Source: Streptomyces sp. CBMA152
GTDB lineage: Bacteria > Actinomycetota > Actinomycetes > Streptomycetales > Streptomycetaceae
Reading direction: 5' to 3'
Assembly: GCF_014596475.1 (NCBI RefSeq)
Contig: NZ_MECJ01000039.1
Span: 1 to 64,000 of the forward strand
DNA length: 64,000 nucleotides
The position numbers and the translations under genes are program-made. The notes under the pieces are model-generated. The model worked only from the letters and a program-made list of their open reading frames with translations, did not search any database and was not told the origin of the DNA. Position 1 is the first letter of the stretch; each line of letters starts with the position of its first letter. Positions 15,977 to 27,102 of the stretch are shown in pieces.

Positions 15977-18348
15977 AGCCCCGCCTCCGCGACCCGCCGG
16001 AGCAGCGCGACGGGACGGTCGGCGAACAGGGTGCCCAGCCCCACCGCCCCCGTGAACTCCCGCCCGACGCACAGGACATCGGCCCATACGCCCTGCGGCA
16101 GCGGCAGCTCTGTCGTGCCCCAGCCGCCCGACTCGGCCAGCCGCAGCGACAGCCGGGTCACCGCCGTCACCACCTCGCCGGAGCGGCAGAACGCGAGGCA
16201 GTGAGCGGCCGACGGCCCGGTGGCGGTCAGTGGCTCGTATGTACCCAACTCTCCGAACACCTGCGGAAGTTCCCGGCGCAGGCGAAGTGCCTCGATCGAG
16301 ACCTTCCACTTCTCGTCGGGGGCGGAATCCGGCTCGGAATCCAGCGCGGCCTCGGGGAAGTCCACCGGCCGCCGGTTGTCGGGGTCGACGAGCGCCAGGT
16401 ACTCGGACTCCGTGCCCTGATAGACGTCCGGCACCCCCGGCATCGTCAGATGCACCAGCGCGGCACCCAGCACGTTCGCGCGCGTGGCGGCGGTCAGGCC
16501 GCGAGAGAACTCCTCAATCTCGGCCGACAGCGGCCCGGCAGGCCCCGCTGCGACGAACTGGGCCAGCGCGCGCTCGTACACCGGATCCTGTTCGGTCCAG
16601 CCGGTGCGCAGCCGAGCCTCGCGCGCGGACTTGAGCAGGGCGCCGCCCAGCCGCTCCTCCGTGACGCCGGTGCCGCCCAGGCCGACCGCCGTCTGCCAGG
16701 CCGTCCACGCCAGATGCGGATCGGGCGCGGGGCCATCGGGCACGCGCGCGGTGGTGAGCCGGTCGAGGAGGGCCGCCCACCGCCCCGGGCACTCGGACAG
16801 CGCCGCGATCCGAGCCCGTACGTCCGCGCTGCGCTTGGTGTCGTGCGTGGACAGTACGGTCCCGGTGGCCGGCCAGTCGCGGGCGATGCGGGCGCAGAAG
16901 GCGTGGAACTCCTCCGGGGCGACGGCGGGCCGGTCGGGGGCGCCGCCCACCTCATTGGCCGAGAGCAGCGGCACGTAGCGGTAGAACGCCGTGTCTTCGA
17001 GGGACTTGGCCCGCAGCGCCGAGGCCGTCTGCGCGAAGCGGACCCGGAACGCGCGGTGCCCGTCGCCGTCGCCGTACCGCCCGAGCGCCAAATCACGTAC
17101 GGCATCGACCGCGGCGGCCTCCTCCGGCACGGTGAACGCCTGCCTCGCCCGGCGTGCCATGTCCGGGGTCAGCACGTCCTCGGCGCCGAGCCCGTACGGC
17201 CGGTAGACCGGGATCCGCACCAGGAGCTCACGCAGGGCGAGCCGCAGGGCCCAGGGCGCGTGGTCGCGCAGCGCGGGCTCGCGGGCGCACAGTCGCGCCG
17301 CCGCGCGCGTGAGGTGGTCCACTTCGGCGGCCAGTTCATGTGTGACCACTTCGTAGGCGGCGCGGCGCGCGGTCGGCTGCCAGAGCCCGCCCCGGTCGTC
17401 GGCCTGATCAATGAACTCCCGGTAAAGGGCGATTAGTTCCGCGTGCCCGGCCGGGTCGGTGAAGAGGCCGTCGATCCGGCAGAGCGCGTCGTAGCCGGTC
17501 GTGCCGGCGACCGCCCATCCCGCCGGGAGCGGCTCCACGCGCGCGAGGATCTTCTCGACCACCGTCCAGCAGCCGTCCGTCGCCTCGCTCAGCCGTCGCA
17601 GATACGTTTCGGGGTCGGCCAGCCCGTCCGGGTGGTCCACCCGCAGCCCGTCCACCACCCCGTCGCGGATCAGCTCAAGCACCTTGGCGTGCGTGGCGGC
17701 GAAGACCTCGTCGTGCTCCACACGAACGCCGATGAGCTCCGAAATCGTGAAGAAGCGCCGGTAGTTGAGCTCGGTACGGGCCAGCCGCCACCAGCCGAGC
17801 CGGTACCACTGGGCATCGAGCAGCTCGGGCAGCGCCAGCCCCTCCGTGCCGGCGCGCAGAGGGAACTCGTGCGCCTCCCCGTACGCCAACACCCCGTCCC
17901 GCCGGTCCACCGTGAGCCGGTCCAGCTCGCTCCCGATGGGCCCGGCCAGCACCGGCAGCAGCACTTTGCCGTCGCCCGCCGCCCAGTCGATGTCGAACCA
18001 CTTGGCGTACGGCGAGTCGGGGCCGTCGCGCAGCACTTCCCACAGTTGCCGGTTGTGGCGCGGCACCGCCGCCATGTGGTTCGGGACGATGTCGAGCACC
18101 AGGCCGAGCCCGGCCGCCCGCGCGGTGCGGGCGAGCCGCCGCAGCCCCTCCTCGCCGCCCAGCTCCGCACGTACGCGCGCGTGGTCGACGACGTCGTAGC
18201 CGTGCGTCGACCCCGGCACCGCTTCGAGGACCGGTGAGAGATGCAGATGGGACACCCCGAGCGAGGCGACATAGGGCACGGCGCGCTCGGCGGCACGGAA
18301 CGGGAAATCCGGCTGGAGCTGCAGCCGGTAGGTCGCGGTGGGTGTCAT
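15973..18348 (-). CDS. treY: Malto-oligosyltrehalose synthase
   Basis: A 791-aa GH13 enzyme that converts the reducing-end alpha-1,4 bond of maltodextrins to the alpha,alpha-1,1 bond of trehalose. It starts with TPTATYRLQLQPDFPF, the usual TreY N-terminus. It carries DIVPNHMA (region I), GLRVDHPDGLADPE (region II), TVVEKIL (region III) and STHDTKRSADVRARI (region IV). The ATG at 18348 begins this conserved block; the best purine-rich sequence is about 13 nt upstream, so the start is likely but not certain. Its product feeds TreZ (7946-9697), and GlgX immediately upstream on the same strand supplies linear maltodextrin. Confidence 0.93.
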   Translation of the reverse strand: MTPTATYRLQLQPDFPFRAAERAVPYVASLGVSHLHLSPVLEAVPGSTHGYDVVDHARVRAELGGEEGLRRLARTARAAGLGLVLDIVPNHMAAVPRHNRQLWEVLRDGPDSPYAKWFDIDWAAGDGKVLLPVLAGPIGSELDRLTVDRRDGVLAYGEAHEFPLRAGTEGLALPELLDAQWYRLGWWRLARTELNYRRFFTISELIGVRVEHDEVFAATHAKVLELIRDGVVDGLRVDHPDGLADPETYLRRLSEATDGCWTVVEKILARVEPLPAGWAVAGTTGYDALCRIDGLFTDPAGHAELIALYREFIDQADDRGGLWQPTARRAAYEVVTHELAAEVDHLTRAAARLCAREPALRDHAPWALRLALRELLVRIPVYRPYGLGAEDVLTPDMARRARQAFTVPEEAAAVDAVRDLALGRYGDGDGHRAFRVRFAQTASALRAKSLEDTAFYRYVPLLSANEVGGAPDRPAVAPEEFHAFCARIARDWPATGTVLSTHDTKRSADVRARIAALSECPGRWAALLDRLTTARVPDGPAPDPHLAWTAWQTAVGLGGTGVTEERLGGALLKSAREARLRTGWTEQDPVYERALAQFVAAGPAGPLSAEIEEFSRGLTAATRANVLGAALVHLTMPGVPDVYQGTESEYLALVDPDNRRPVDFPEAALDSEPDSAPDEKWKVSIEALRLRRELPQVFGELGTYEPLTATGPSAAHCLAFCRSGEVVTAVTRLSLRLAESGGWGTTELPLPQGVWADVLCVGREFTGAVGLGTLFADRPVALLRRVAEAGL

Positions 18349-18429
18349 GCGAACGTAAGTACCCCGCCGGGCGGCTTCTGTGCCTTCGGCCCATGCGTCC
18401 GCACCCGTCTGCCGCGTCAGCTTCGCCTG

Positions 18430-18705
18430 ATGTCCGGAGCGTCGCACACCTGTCGCAAGGTCATCGCCCTCACCGGGCCCGTACTTCCCTTTGTCTCCTT
18501 CCTCGGCAGGCTGCCGACGGCCATGCGCCGGCTGGGCGGCGTGCTCCTGGTCGCCGAGACCAGCGGCAGCCTGGCCACCGCAGGACTCGCGGGGGCTGCT
18601 TTTCGTGGGCTCGCTGGGAACTCTGTACGGGGTGGTGGTCGTTCTCGGAGTGGCGTACGCCGGGCCGCCCCCCCGACACCCGTTGCCGCGCAACCGCAAC
18701 CACAC
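18430..18705 (+). pseudogene. Degenerate fragment of an MFS transporter
   Basis: Frame one reads from ATG 18430 as a typical first membrane region of an MFS exporter: FVSFLGRLPTAMRR, then GGVLLVAETSGSLATAGLAG. It then loses sense near 18595. The +1 frame downstream reads LLFVGSLGTLYGVVVVLGVAY, like the last helix of the same type of protein, followed by a short basic tail. About 300 residues of the transporter are missing and the halves are out of frame, so this is best read as a deletion relic. It sits in the 361-bp gap between treY and glgX. The alternative, chance hydrophobic reading in GC-rich spacer, cannot be excluded. Confidence 0.45.
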
Positions 18706-18709
18706 CCAC

Positions 18710-20830
<2,121 letters not shown>

Positions 20831-21208
20831 GGGCAAGACTCTTCCACTTCTGATCCGGGTACTGAGGGGCACTTGAAGCAGATCCTTCCGGAAAAGACGG
20901 CCGTCCCAAAGGACGCCGGAGTGCTCCGGAGGGTGATCCGGGCGCGGGAACCCCAGGTCGGGGGCTGCGGCACCCGGGGTGATCCGGACGGCATTCGCGG
21001 CCGGATCCGGCCATCGGGCGGGTGCGGCGGCGGTCCCGGCCCTGGTGGAACCGCTATGAATCCGCTCACTCCTCCCGAACCCGTCCCACGGAACGCGTCG
21101 GGTCAACAAAGGAGTTGGGAAACCAGCCTCTCCATCCGGCTGCACCGCCTCCCGCTCCCGGAGTAGTCTTCCTTGATCGTTGGAGGGGGACCGGAAGGCG
21201 GTGCGTGG
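20831..21208. other. Divergent intergenic region, glgX / SAV2148-type gene
   Basis: A 378-bp non-coding region between two divergent genes, expected to hold both promoters. I see no convincing sigma-70-type hexamers. A 36-codon ATG frame at 21056-21166 lacks a ribosome binding site and looks non-coding. The segment GCGGCCGGATCCGGCC around 20998-21013 contains a 12-bp palindrome (GGCCGGATCCGGCC core), possibly an operator or just GC-rich symmetry. Confidence 0.5.
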
Positions 21209-22444
21209 GTGAGCTCGGGAGGGCTGGAGCTTCCCCCTGGTGACGCCGGTCACGAGGGGGAGTCCGGCGACATCCCGCCCGGGGCGGTCTCCCTGGCACG
21301 ACCGGTGGAGATCGGGGCGGAACTGGACTGGGGCGCGGACGCCTGGAGCGAGGTGCGTACGCGCGCGCAGCGGGCCGGACGTGCCTACATCTGGCTGAAT
21401 CTGGTCGAGCAGCGACTGCGGGCCGTGGTGGCCGCGGTGCTCCGGCCCATCTACGAACCGGTCCACGGCGACGACTGGGTGGTCGCGGCGGCGGGCCCGG
21501 CCGGGCAGGAGTGGGTGCAGCGCGCCGTCGCCGTACGGGAGGTCTCGCGCCGCAAGGGCTATCTGCTCGACCCGGCCGACGACAACGTGCTGAGCTTCCT
21601 CACGCTGCCGCAGCTGCGCGAGCTGATGGTGCAGCACTGGCCGTGCTTCGAGCCGTACGTGGACGACCGGCGCGATGTCGAACTCGCCCTGGACGAGCTG
21701 GAGGTCGCGCGGAACGTCGTCTCCCGCAACCGTGCGCTCAACGAGGCGGTCCTGGCCCAGGCCGAGCGGGCCTCCGCGCGTCTCCTCGACGTCCTGGGCG
21801 GCGGATCCGGGGCGCCCGCCGCGCACCGGCTGCCCATCGACGCGGTCGAGGACCTGGTCGGCGACCGGTACGCGGACGTCGTTTCGGTCCACTCCGACCG
21901 GGTGCGGCTGCAGCGCCAGCTTCCGGCCGAGGACTTGTTCAGCAACGCGCGCCGCCTCGACGCGATAGGTATCGGCCTCAACCTGCTGGTCCAGAACTAC
22001 TCGGGCCGTCGGCTGGTCCGGCTCGCCGAGTCGGGCTGCCGCGTCCGGCTGCTCTTCCTCAACCCGGCGAGCAGCGCGGTCAAGCGGCGCGAGCGCGAAC
22101 TGGGCCTGAAGAAGGGCGAGCTGAGCCGTTCGGTCGAGATGAACATCCTCCATATGCGGCGGGTGCGCGCCCGGCTGCGCGACCCCGGGGCCTTCGAGAT
22201 CCAGGTCTTCGACGAGACACCGCGCTTCACGGCGTATCTGGTCGACGGGGACGGCACGGACGGACTCGCCGTCGTCCAGTCGTACTTGCGGCGGGCGCGC
22301 GGGATGGAGGCACCGGTACTGGTGTTGCGCGGGGGCGCGCGGCGCGGTGTCGTGCGCCCGGACCAGGATGACGAAAACGGGCTTTTCGAGACATACCGCG
22401 AGGAGTTCGAGTCGGTGTGGGCCGACTCCCGGCCCGTCTCCTGA
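21209..22444 (+). CDS. SAV2148-type HEPN domain protein
   Basis: A 411-aa soluble protein that I recognise as the conserved Streptomyces family named after SAV2148. The N-terminal half contains a HEPN-like helical bundle (RAYIWLNLVEQRLRAVVAAV, then VEVARNVVSRNR-type helices near residues 165-185, with an R-rich segment where HEPN nucleases carry Rx4-6H, although no clean R-x4-6-H is visible). The C-terminal half has the segment RLVRLAESGCRVRLLFLNP, similar to small-molecule or phosphatidyl-type Rossmann modules seen with HEPN proteins. Its role is unknown. The GTG at 21209 has GGAAGG ten nt upstream. The exonuclease gene follows 90 bp downstream. Confidence 0.75.
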   Translation: MSSGGLELPPGDAGHEGESGDIPPGAVSLARPVEIGAELDWGADAWSEVRTRAQRAGRAYIWLNLVEQRLRAVVAAVLRPIYEPVHGDDWVVAAAGPAGQEWVQRAVAVREVSRRKGYLLDPADDNVLSFLTLPQLRELMVQHWPCFEPYVDDRRDVELALDELEVARNVVSRNRALNEAVLAQAERASARLLDVLGGGSGAPAAHRLPIDAVEDLVGDRYADVVSVHSDRVRLQRQLPAEDLFSNARRLDAIGIGLNLLVQNYSGRRLVRLAESGCRVRLLFLNPASSAVKRRERELGLKKGELSRSVEMNILHMRRVRARLRDPGAFEIQVFDETPRFTAYLVDGDGTDGLAVVQSYLRRARGMEAPVLVLRGGARRGVVRPDQDDENGLFETYREEFESVWADSRPVS

Positions 22445-22534
22445 GCAGTGGTCGGGCGGTCCGGGGCCCCGATGTCAGTGGTGCGTGCGAGGCTGGTCGT
22501 CAACTGGGGGAAAGCACCACAAGGGAGGGCCAAC

Positions 22535-23257
22535 ATGGGGTGGCACCATGCACCGCTGGTCGGATTCGATCTGGAGACGACCGGGACGGACCCGCTGGAA
22601 GCGCGGATCGTGACGGCGGCGATCGTCGGCGTCCGTGAGGGCGAGGCAGTCCGGCAGCGCAGCTGGCTGGCCGATCCCGGGATCCGCATCCCGGCCCAGG
22701 CCTCGGCCATCCACGGCATCAGCAACGAGCGGGCGACGGCGGAGGGCCGCCCGGTGCGCGAGGTGGCCGACGAGATAGCCGAGACCATCACGGGGTACTG
22801 GGCGCAGGGCGTGCCGATCGTGGCGTACAACGCGGCCTTCGACCTCACGCTGCTCGCCGCCGAGCTCCAGCGGCACGGGCTGCCGTCGCTCACCGACCGC
22901 CTCGGCGGCGCGGGGCCGGGCCCGGTCGTCGACCCGTACACGATAGACCGCGCGGTCGATCGTTACCGCAAGGGCAAGCGGACGCTGGAGGCGGTCTGCG
23001 TCGAGTACGGCGTGGTGCTCGACGGCGCCCATGAGGCGGGCGCGGACGCTCTGGCGGCGGTCCGGGTGGCCGTGGCGATAGCCGACCGCCACCCGCAGGT
23101 GGCCGGGCTGCCCCCGGCGGAGCTGCACGACCGGCAGGTCCAGTGGTACGCGGAGTGGGCCGCCGACTTCCAGCGGTTCCTGCGCAGGAAGGGCACACCG
23201 GACGCGGCGGTCGACCCGGCCTGGCCCATACGGGAGTTGGCCCCGGCCAGGGGCTGA
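22535..23257 (+). CDS. DEDDh 3'-5' exonuclease (DnaQ-like)
   Basis: A 240-aa exonuclease. The three DEDDh motifs are complete: FDLETTGTDP (Exo I, DxE) near residue 12, VAYNAAFDLTLL (Exo II, NxxxD) near 95, and HEAGADALAA (Exo III, HxxxxD) near 170. The family proofreads or trims DNA or RNA 3' ends. At this length and without a BRCT or polymerase domain it is a stand-alone epsilon-like exonuclease. The ATG at 22535 has a strong ribosome binding site (GGGAGG, spacing 6), which rules out the open frame beginning 87 nt upstream. Confidence 0.9.
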   Translation: MGWHHAPLVGFDLETTGTDPLEARIVTAAIVGVREGEAVRQRSWLADPGIRIPAQASAIHGISNERATAEGRPVREVADEIAETITGYWAQGVPIVAYNAAFDLTLLAAELQRHGLPSLTDRLGGAGPGPVVDPYTIDRAVDRYRKGKRTLEAVCVEYGVVLDGAHEAGADALAAVRVAVAIADRHPQVAGLPPAELHDRQVQWYAEWAADFQRFLRRKGTPDAAVDPAWPIRELAPARG

Positions 23258-23344
23258 CGCGGGCAGCAGTCGGCTTCGGCTCGGGCCTGACGCGGGCATC
23301 GGCACGTCGCTGGGCGAACCCTGCAACGAGCAGCCGCGCAACGC

Positions 23345-24256
23345 TCAGAACGGGTACCAGCGCACCTCGGCGTCCCCGTCCCGCAGCGAGGCGACCCGGC
23401 GGCGGAACTCTTCGAGGGCCTTGGGGTTGGCCGGGGCGTGCTGGGCGACCCAGGCGCAGCTGGCTGTCTCCCGGGCGCCGCGCAGCACCGCGCACCCGTC
23501 CCACTCCCGTACGTCCCAGCCGTATGCCTCGGCGAACGCGTCGTACTGCTCTGCCGGCATCCCGTAGCGGTCCCGGGAGAGGGCCATGACCACCAGGTCG
23601 TGCTCGCGGAAGTCGGCGGAGAAGGTCTCCAGGTCGACCAGCACCGGACCGTCGGGGCCGATGTGGACGTTGCGGGGCAGCGCGTCGCCGTGGATCGGGC
23701 CGGGGGAAAGGTGGGGGGTCAGGGCGGCGGCCGCGTCGGCGAAGCCGTCCCGCCGGGCCCGCAGATAGGCCGCGTCGGCGGGGTCGATGGCGTCCCCGGC
23801 GAGGCGCAGCCAGCGCTCGACCCCGCCGAGCAGTTCACGGCGGGGCAGGGTGAACGGGGGCGACGGGAGGGAGTGGACGAGCCGCAGCAGTTCGGCGAGG
23901 TCGCGCGGCCCGGCGGGGCGGAGCGCGGCGGGCAGACGGTGCCAGACCGTCACCGGGTGTCCGGCCACGAATCGGGGCGCGGTCTCGGCGGCCCGTACGG
24001 CCGGGATTCCGCACCCCGCCAGCCAGCCCGCGATGGCCACTTCGCGCTCCGCGCGCGCGAGGAGCTCGGGGTGGTGGGTGGCGTCCCGGCCGACCTTGAC
24101 CACCAGGTCGCCCACTGCGAAGACCGCGTTCTCGCCGAGCGCCAGCAGCTCCGCGGAGTCGCCGCCGGCGGCCGCCGGGCCGGTTGTCACCCTGCCCGCT
24201 GCCGCCGTGCCGAGCCCCGCCGCGGCCAGCACCTCGCGCGCCCGTGCCTCGTCCAC
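23345..24256 (-). CDS. Aminoglycoside phosphotransferase-fold protein (APH/ChoK)
   Basis: A 303-aa kinase-fold protein. The catalytic loop PIHGDALPRN (HGDxxxxN) lies near residue 195 and the metal-binding VLVDLETFS near 212, both intact. The ATP-lysine is probably in DLVVKVGRD near 55. The family phosphorylates antibiotics, choline, homoserine or other small alcohols, and context gives no substrate. It starts at GTG 24256 with GGGAGAG a few bases upstream. It is divergent from the defective solute-binding protein gene. Confidence 0.82.
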   Translation of the reverse strand: MDEARAREVLAAAGLGTAAAGRVTTGPAAAGGDSAELLALGENAVFAVGDLVVKVGRDATHHPELLARAEREVAIAGWLAGCGIPAVRAAETAPRFVAGHPVTVWHRLPAALRPAGPRDLAELLRLVHSLPSPPFTLPRRELLGGVERWLRLAGDAIDPADAAYLRARRDGFADAAAALTPHLSPGPIHGDALPRNVHIGPDGPVLVDLETFSADFREHDLVVMALSRDRYGMPAEQYDAFAEAYGWDVREWDGCAVLRGARETASCAWVAQHAPANPKALEEFRRRVASLRDGDAEVRWYPF

Positions 24257-24384
24257 TGTTCTCTCCCGGTGATCGTTCCGTACCGGTCAAGTCTCGCATT
24301 CACGCAGGTTGCCGCAGTGAGGAGGCAGGTTGTCTTGACGTACCGACACACCGTCAGCACGATGACGGGGGTCATTCGGCAGTC

Positions 24385-25632
24385 CTGACAAAGGGGTCGA
24401 ACAATGACACTGGCGACCGCAATGGCGCGGCCGGAAGGGTCACGCTCCGGTTCCAGTCGCTGGCCTGGCAGAAGGAGTCGGTGGCAGCCACCAAAGAGCT
24501 GGTGAAGGAGTGGAATGCCGAACATCCGGATATCCGGGTCCAGTACGTACAGGGCAGTTGGGACACGGTCCACGACCAGCTGCTGACCGCGTTCGAGGGC
24601 GGCGAGGCACCGGACCTCATCCATGACGCCTCCGACGACCTGGCCGACTTCGCGTACGGCGGCTATCTCGCCGATCTGCGCGGGCTGCTGCCCGACGGGC
24701 TCAAGGAGGACATTCCGCAGCAGAGTTGGGAGACCGCGACCTTCGGGAACGGGGTGTACGGGGTGCCGTTCCTCCAGGAGCCCAGGGTTCTGATCGCCAA
24801 CCCGAAGATCCTGAAGGCGTCCGGCATACGGATACCGACGCCCGAACGTCCCTGGTCCTGGGGCGAGTTCCGGGATGTGACGAAGCGGCTGAGCGGCGGC
24901 GGTCGGTACGGCGTCGCCTGGCCGCTGAAGGAGCCCGTGTCGATCACACTGAACCTCGGGCTCTCCACCGGCGGGCAGCTGTTCCGTCGGGGAGCGGACG
25001 GCAAGGTGCGGGTGGCGTTCGCGCCGGGCGACGCGGTGGTCCCGGGGACCGTCCACGACCAGGTGAACATCGACAAGAGCGCCGCGCGGACCACGCTCGG
25101 GATGGGTGGCTCCGACACCCTGCCCGGCTTCTTCGGCGGCAAGTACGCGATGGTCCCGCTCGGGTTCTCGTACCGTCAGCAGATAGTCCAGCAGGCCCCG
25201 GCAGGCTTCGAGTGGACGGTGTTGCCCGCTCCGGTAGGCGGCGCAAGCCTCGCGCAAGGTGTCAGCCCGCAGACGCTGTCGGTCGCCCGGGACAGCACGC
25301 ACAAGAAGGAGGCCGCCGAGTTCATCGGCTTCCTGCTGCGGGCGCCGAACATGGTCCGGCTCGCCGAGGGCGACTGGATGCTGCCGACGGGGACCCGGGC
25401 GCTGGCGGCCCCGGCGCTGCACACCGCGAAGTACGGCTGGGCCACCGGAGCCGCGCTGGCGCGGTATCTGCGGCCTGCGCCCGCGCAGCCCGTGCGTGGG
25501 TACCCGGAGTGGAAGGACAAGGTCGCGACCCCCGCCTTCCAGGAGTACTACAGCGGCGCGATCGGGGTCGAGGAGCTGCGTCAACGCCTGGTCGGCGACG
25601 GGAACTTGGTGCTGGCCCGCTACCAGCGCTGA
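24385..25632 (+). pseudogene. ABC transporter sugar-binding protein lacking its signal peptide
   Basis: The reading frame encodes an almost complete extracellular solute-binding protein (family 1, sugar type): VTLRFQSLAWQKESVAATK, then VQYVQGSWDTVHDQLLTAF, FGGKYAMVPLGFS, and a normal C-terminus. It has no usable start and no signal sequence. In frame just upstream the reading is LTKGSNNDTGD, which looks like the spacer after a lipobox (LTGCGS...) with the cysteine gone. Further upstream there is no hydrophobic segment in any frame and no ribosome binding site. The first in-frame GTG is at 24481, inside the mature domain. No permease genes adjoin it. I read it as a 5'-eroded lipoprotein gene; an alternative is a cytosolic relic translated from 24481. 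Confidence 0.6.
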
Positions 25633-25685
25633 CCGACGCCGACACGTCGTCAGAACGTTCGCTCGAACGAGCGAGCTAAAAAAGC

Positions 25686-25703
25686 TTGCACGAGACGTCT
25701 CGT
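25686..25703 (+). promoter_or_regulatory. Promoter with palindromic operator upstream of mgt
   Basis: A perfect 14-bp palindrome, ACGAGACGTCTCGT (25690-25703), overlaps a -35-like TTGCAC (25686-25691), 19-32 nt upstream of the start codon. Palindromes of this form placed over a -35/-10 spacer are typical TetR-family operators. A second weaker dyad (CGTTCGCTCGAACGAGCG) lies just upstream at about 25655-25672. No TetR gene is adjacent, so any regulator would act from elsewhere. Confidence 0.55.
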
Positions 25704-25721
25704 CTTGTTTACCGTCGATGT

Positions 25722-26921
25722 ATGAGCGAATCGAAGCGTGCCCACATCGCCATGTTCTCCATCGCTGCCCACGGGCACGTGAACCCGAGCCTTGAGGTCA
25801 TCCGGGAACTCGTCTCCCGTGGGCACCGCGTGAGTTACGCGATCCCCGCGTCCTTTGCCGACAAGGTCGCCGAGACCGGCGCCGAGCCGGTGATCTACCG
25901 ATCGACACTGCCCACGGAGGAGCACCCCGAGGAGTGGGGGACCGAACTGATCGACAACATCGAGCCGTTCCTCAACGATGCGATCCAGGCGCTGCCGCAG
26001 TTCATAGAGGCATTCGACGACGACCGGCCCGACGTCGTCATCAGCGACATCACCTCATACCCGGCCCCGGTGCTCGCCCACCGCTGGGGCGTCCCCTATC
26101 TCCAGCTCTCACCCAACCTGGTGGCGTGGGAGGGATACGAGGAGGAGGTGGCGGACCCGCTGTTCGCCGAGCTGCGCGCCTCCGAGCGGGGCAAGGCCTA
26201 CTACGCCCGGTACCGGGCCTGGTTGGACGAGCACGGGATGGACCACACCGACCCCGACCGGCTCGTCGGCCGCCCCAGCCGGTCGCTCGTCCTGATCCCC
26301 CGCGTGCTCCAGCCGCACGCAGACCGGGTCGACGAGTCCGTCTACACCTTCGTCGGCGCCTGCCAGGGCGACCGGGCCGAACAGGGGGAGTGGCAGCGGC
26401 CGGCCGGGGCCGAGAAGGTGCTCCTGGTCTCCCTGGGGTCCACGTTCACCAAGCAGCCGGGCTTCTACCGGGAGTGTGTGAAGGCCTTCGGGGATCTGCC
26501 CGGGTGGCATGCGGTGCTGCAGATAGGCAAGTTCGTCGACGTTTCCGAGATCGGTGAGATACCCGCGAATGTGGAGGTGCACCACTGGGTGCCGCAGCTG
26601 GCGGTCCTGCGCCAGGCCGACGCGTTCATCACCCACGCGGGCGCGGGCGGCAGCCAGGAGGGGCTGGCCACCGCGACGCCGATGGTGGCGGTCCCGCAGG
26701 CCGTCGACCAGTTCGGTAACGCGGACATGCTCCAGTCGCTCGGAGTCGCCCGCCACATACCGATGGAGGAGGCCACGGCGGAGACCCTGCGTACGGCGGT
26801 CCTGGCTTTGGTCGACGACCCGGAGGTGGCCGAGCGGGCCGAGGCGGTGCGCCGGGCGATGGCCGGCGAGGGCGGCACCCACCAGGCGGCGGACCTGATC
26901 GAGGCGGCGCTCCACGACTGA
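25722..26921 (+). CDS. mgt: Macrolide-inactivating glycosyltransferase (OleD-like)
   Basis: A 399-aa GT1 enzyme strikingly similar to OleD/OleI of the oleandomycin producer. It has HIAMFSIAAHGHVNPSLEV with the catalytic histidine near residue 20, LNDAIQALPQ, YTFVGACQGDRAE, and the UDP-sugar-binding stretch WVPQLAVLRQADAFITHAG followed by GGSQEGLATATPMVAVPQ and DQFGNAD. The family transfers glucose from UDP-glucose to the 2'-OH of macrolide desosamine, inactivating the drug, and is also promiscuous. It acts in the cytosol. The start is ATG 25722 with no clear Shine-Dalgarno; the promoter signals lie within 40 nt, so the leader is short. Control by the palindrome just upstream is inferred. Confidence 0.9.
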   Translation: MSESKRAHIAMFSIAAHGHVNPSLEVIRELVSRGHRVSYAIPASFADKVAETGAEPVIYRSTLPTEEHPEEWGTELIDNIEPFLNDAIQALPQFIEAFDDDRPDVVISDITSYPAPVLAHRWGVPYLQLSPNLVAWEGYEEEVADPLFAELRASERGKAYYARYRAWLDEHGMDHTDPDRLVGRPSRSLVLIPRVLQPHADRVDESVYTFVGACQGDRAEQGEWQRPAGAEKVLLVSLGSTFTKQPGFYRECVKAFGDLPGWHAVLQIGKFVDVSEIGEIPANVEVHHWVPQLAVLRQADAFITHAGAGGSQEGLATATPMVAVPQAVDQFGNADMLQSLGVARHIPMEEATAETLRTAVLALVDDPEVAERAEAVRRAMAGEGGTHQAADLIEAALHD

Positions 26922-27052
26922 CGGGGGCCGGCGGCCGGGGCACGGTGACATGGTGGCGCGTCCCCAACTGGCGAAGGCCTAGGGGACACCTGCTGGCGCA
27001 CCCCAGCGGGCAAGGACCCTGCGGCAACCCACCCGCGCACTCCAACGGGCAA

Positions 27053-27080
27053 GGGCCCGGGGAATGTTGCCCCCGAGCCC
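27053..27080. terminator. Hairpin between convergent mgt and MMPL genes
   Basis: GGGCCCGGGG (27053-27062) can pair with CCCCGAGCCC (27071-27080) with one mismatch across an 8-nt loop. It lies 22 nt past the 3' end of the MMPL gene and 130 nt past mgt. It has no U tract, as is usual in GC-rich actinomycetes. It could serve as a bidirectional terminator. Confidence 0.5.
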
Positions 27081-27102
27081 CTGTCCGTAACACCCCGATC
27101 GG

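Noticed and set aside
15019..17436. An 805-codon plus-strand frame across the LysR gene and treY
   Set aside because: It overlaps two well-supported genes in other frames, and its product is Arg-rich without domains.
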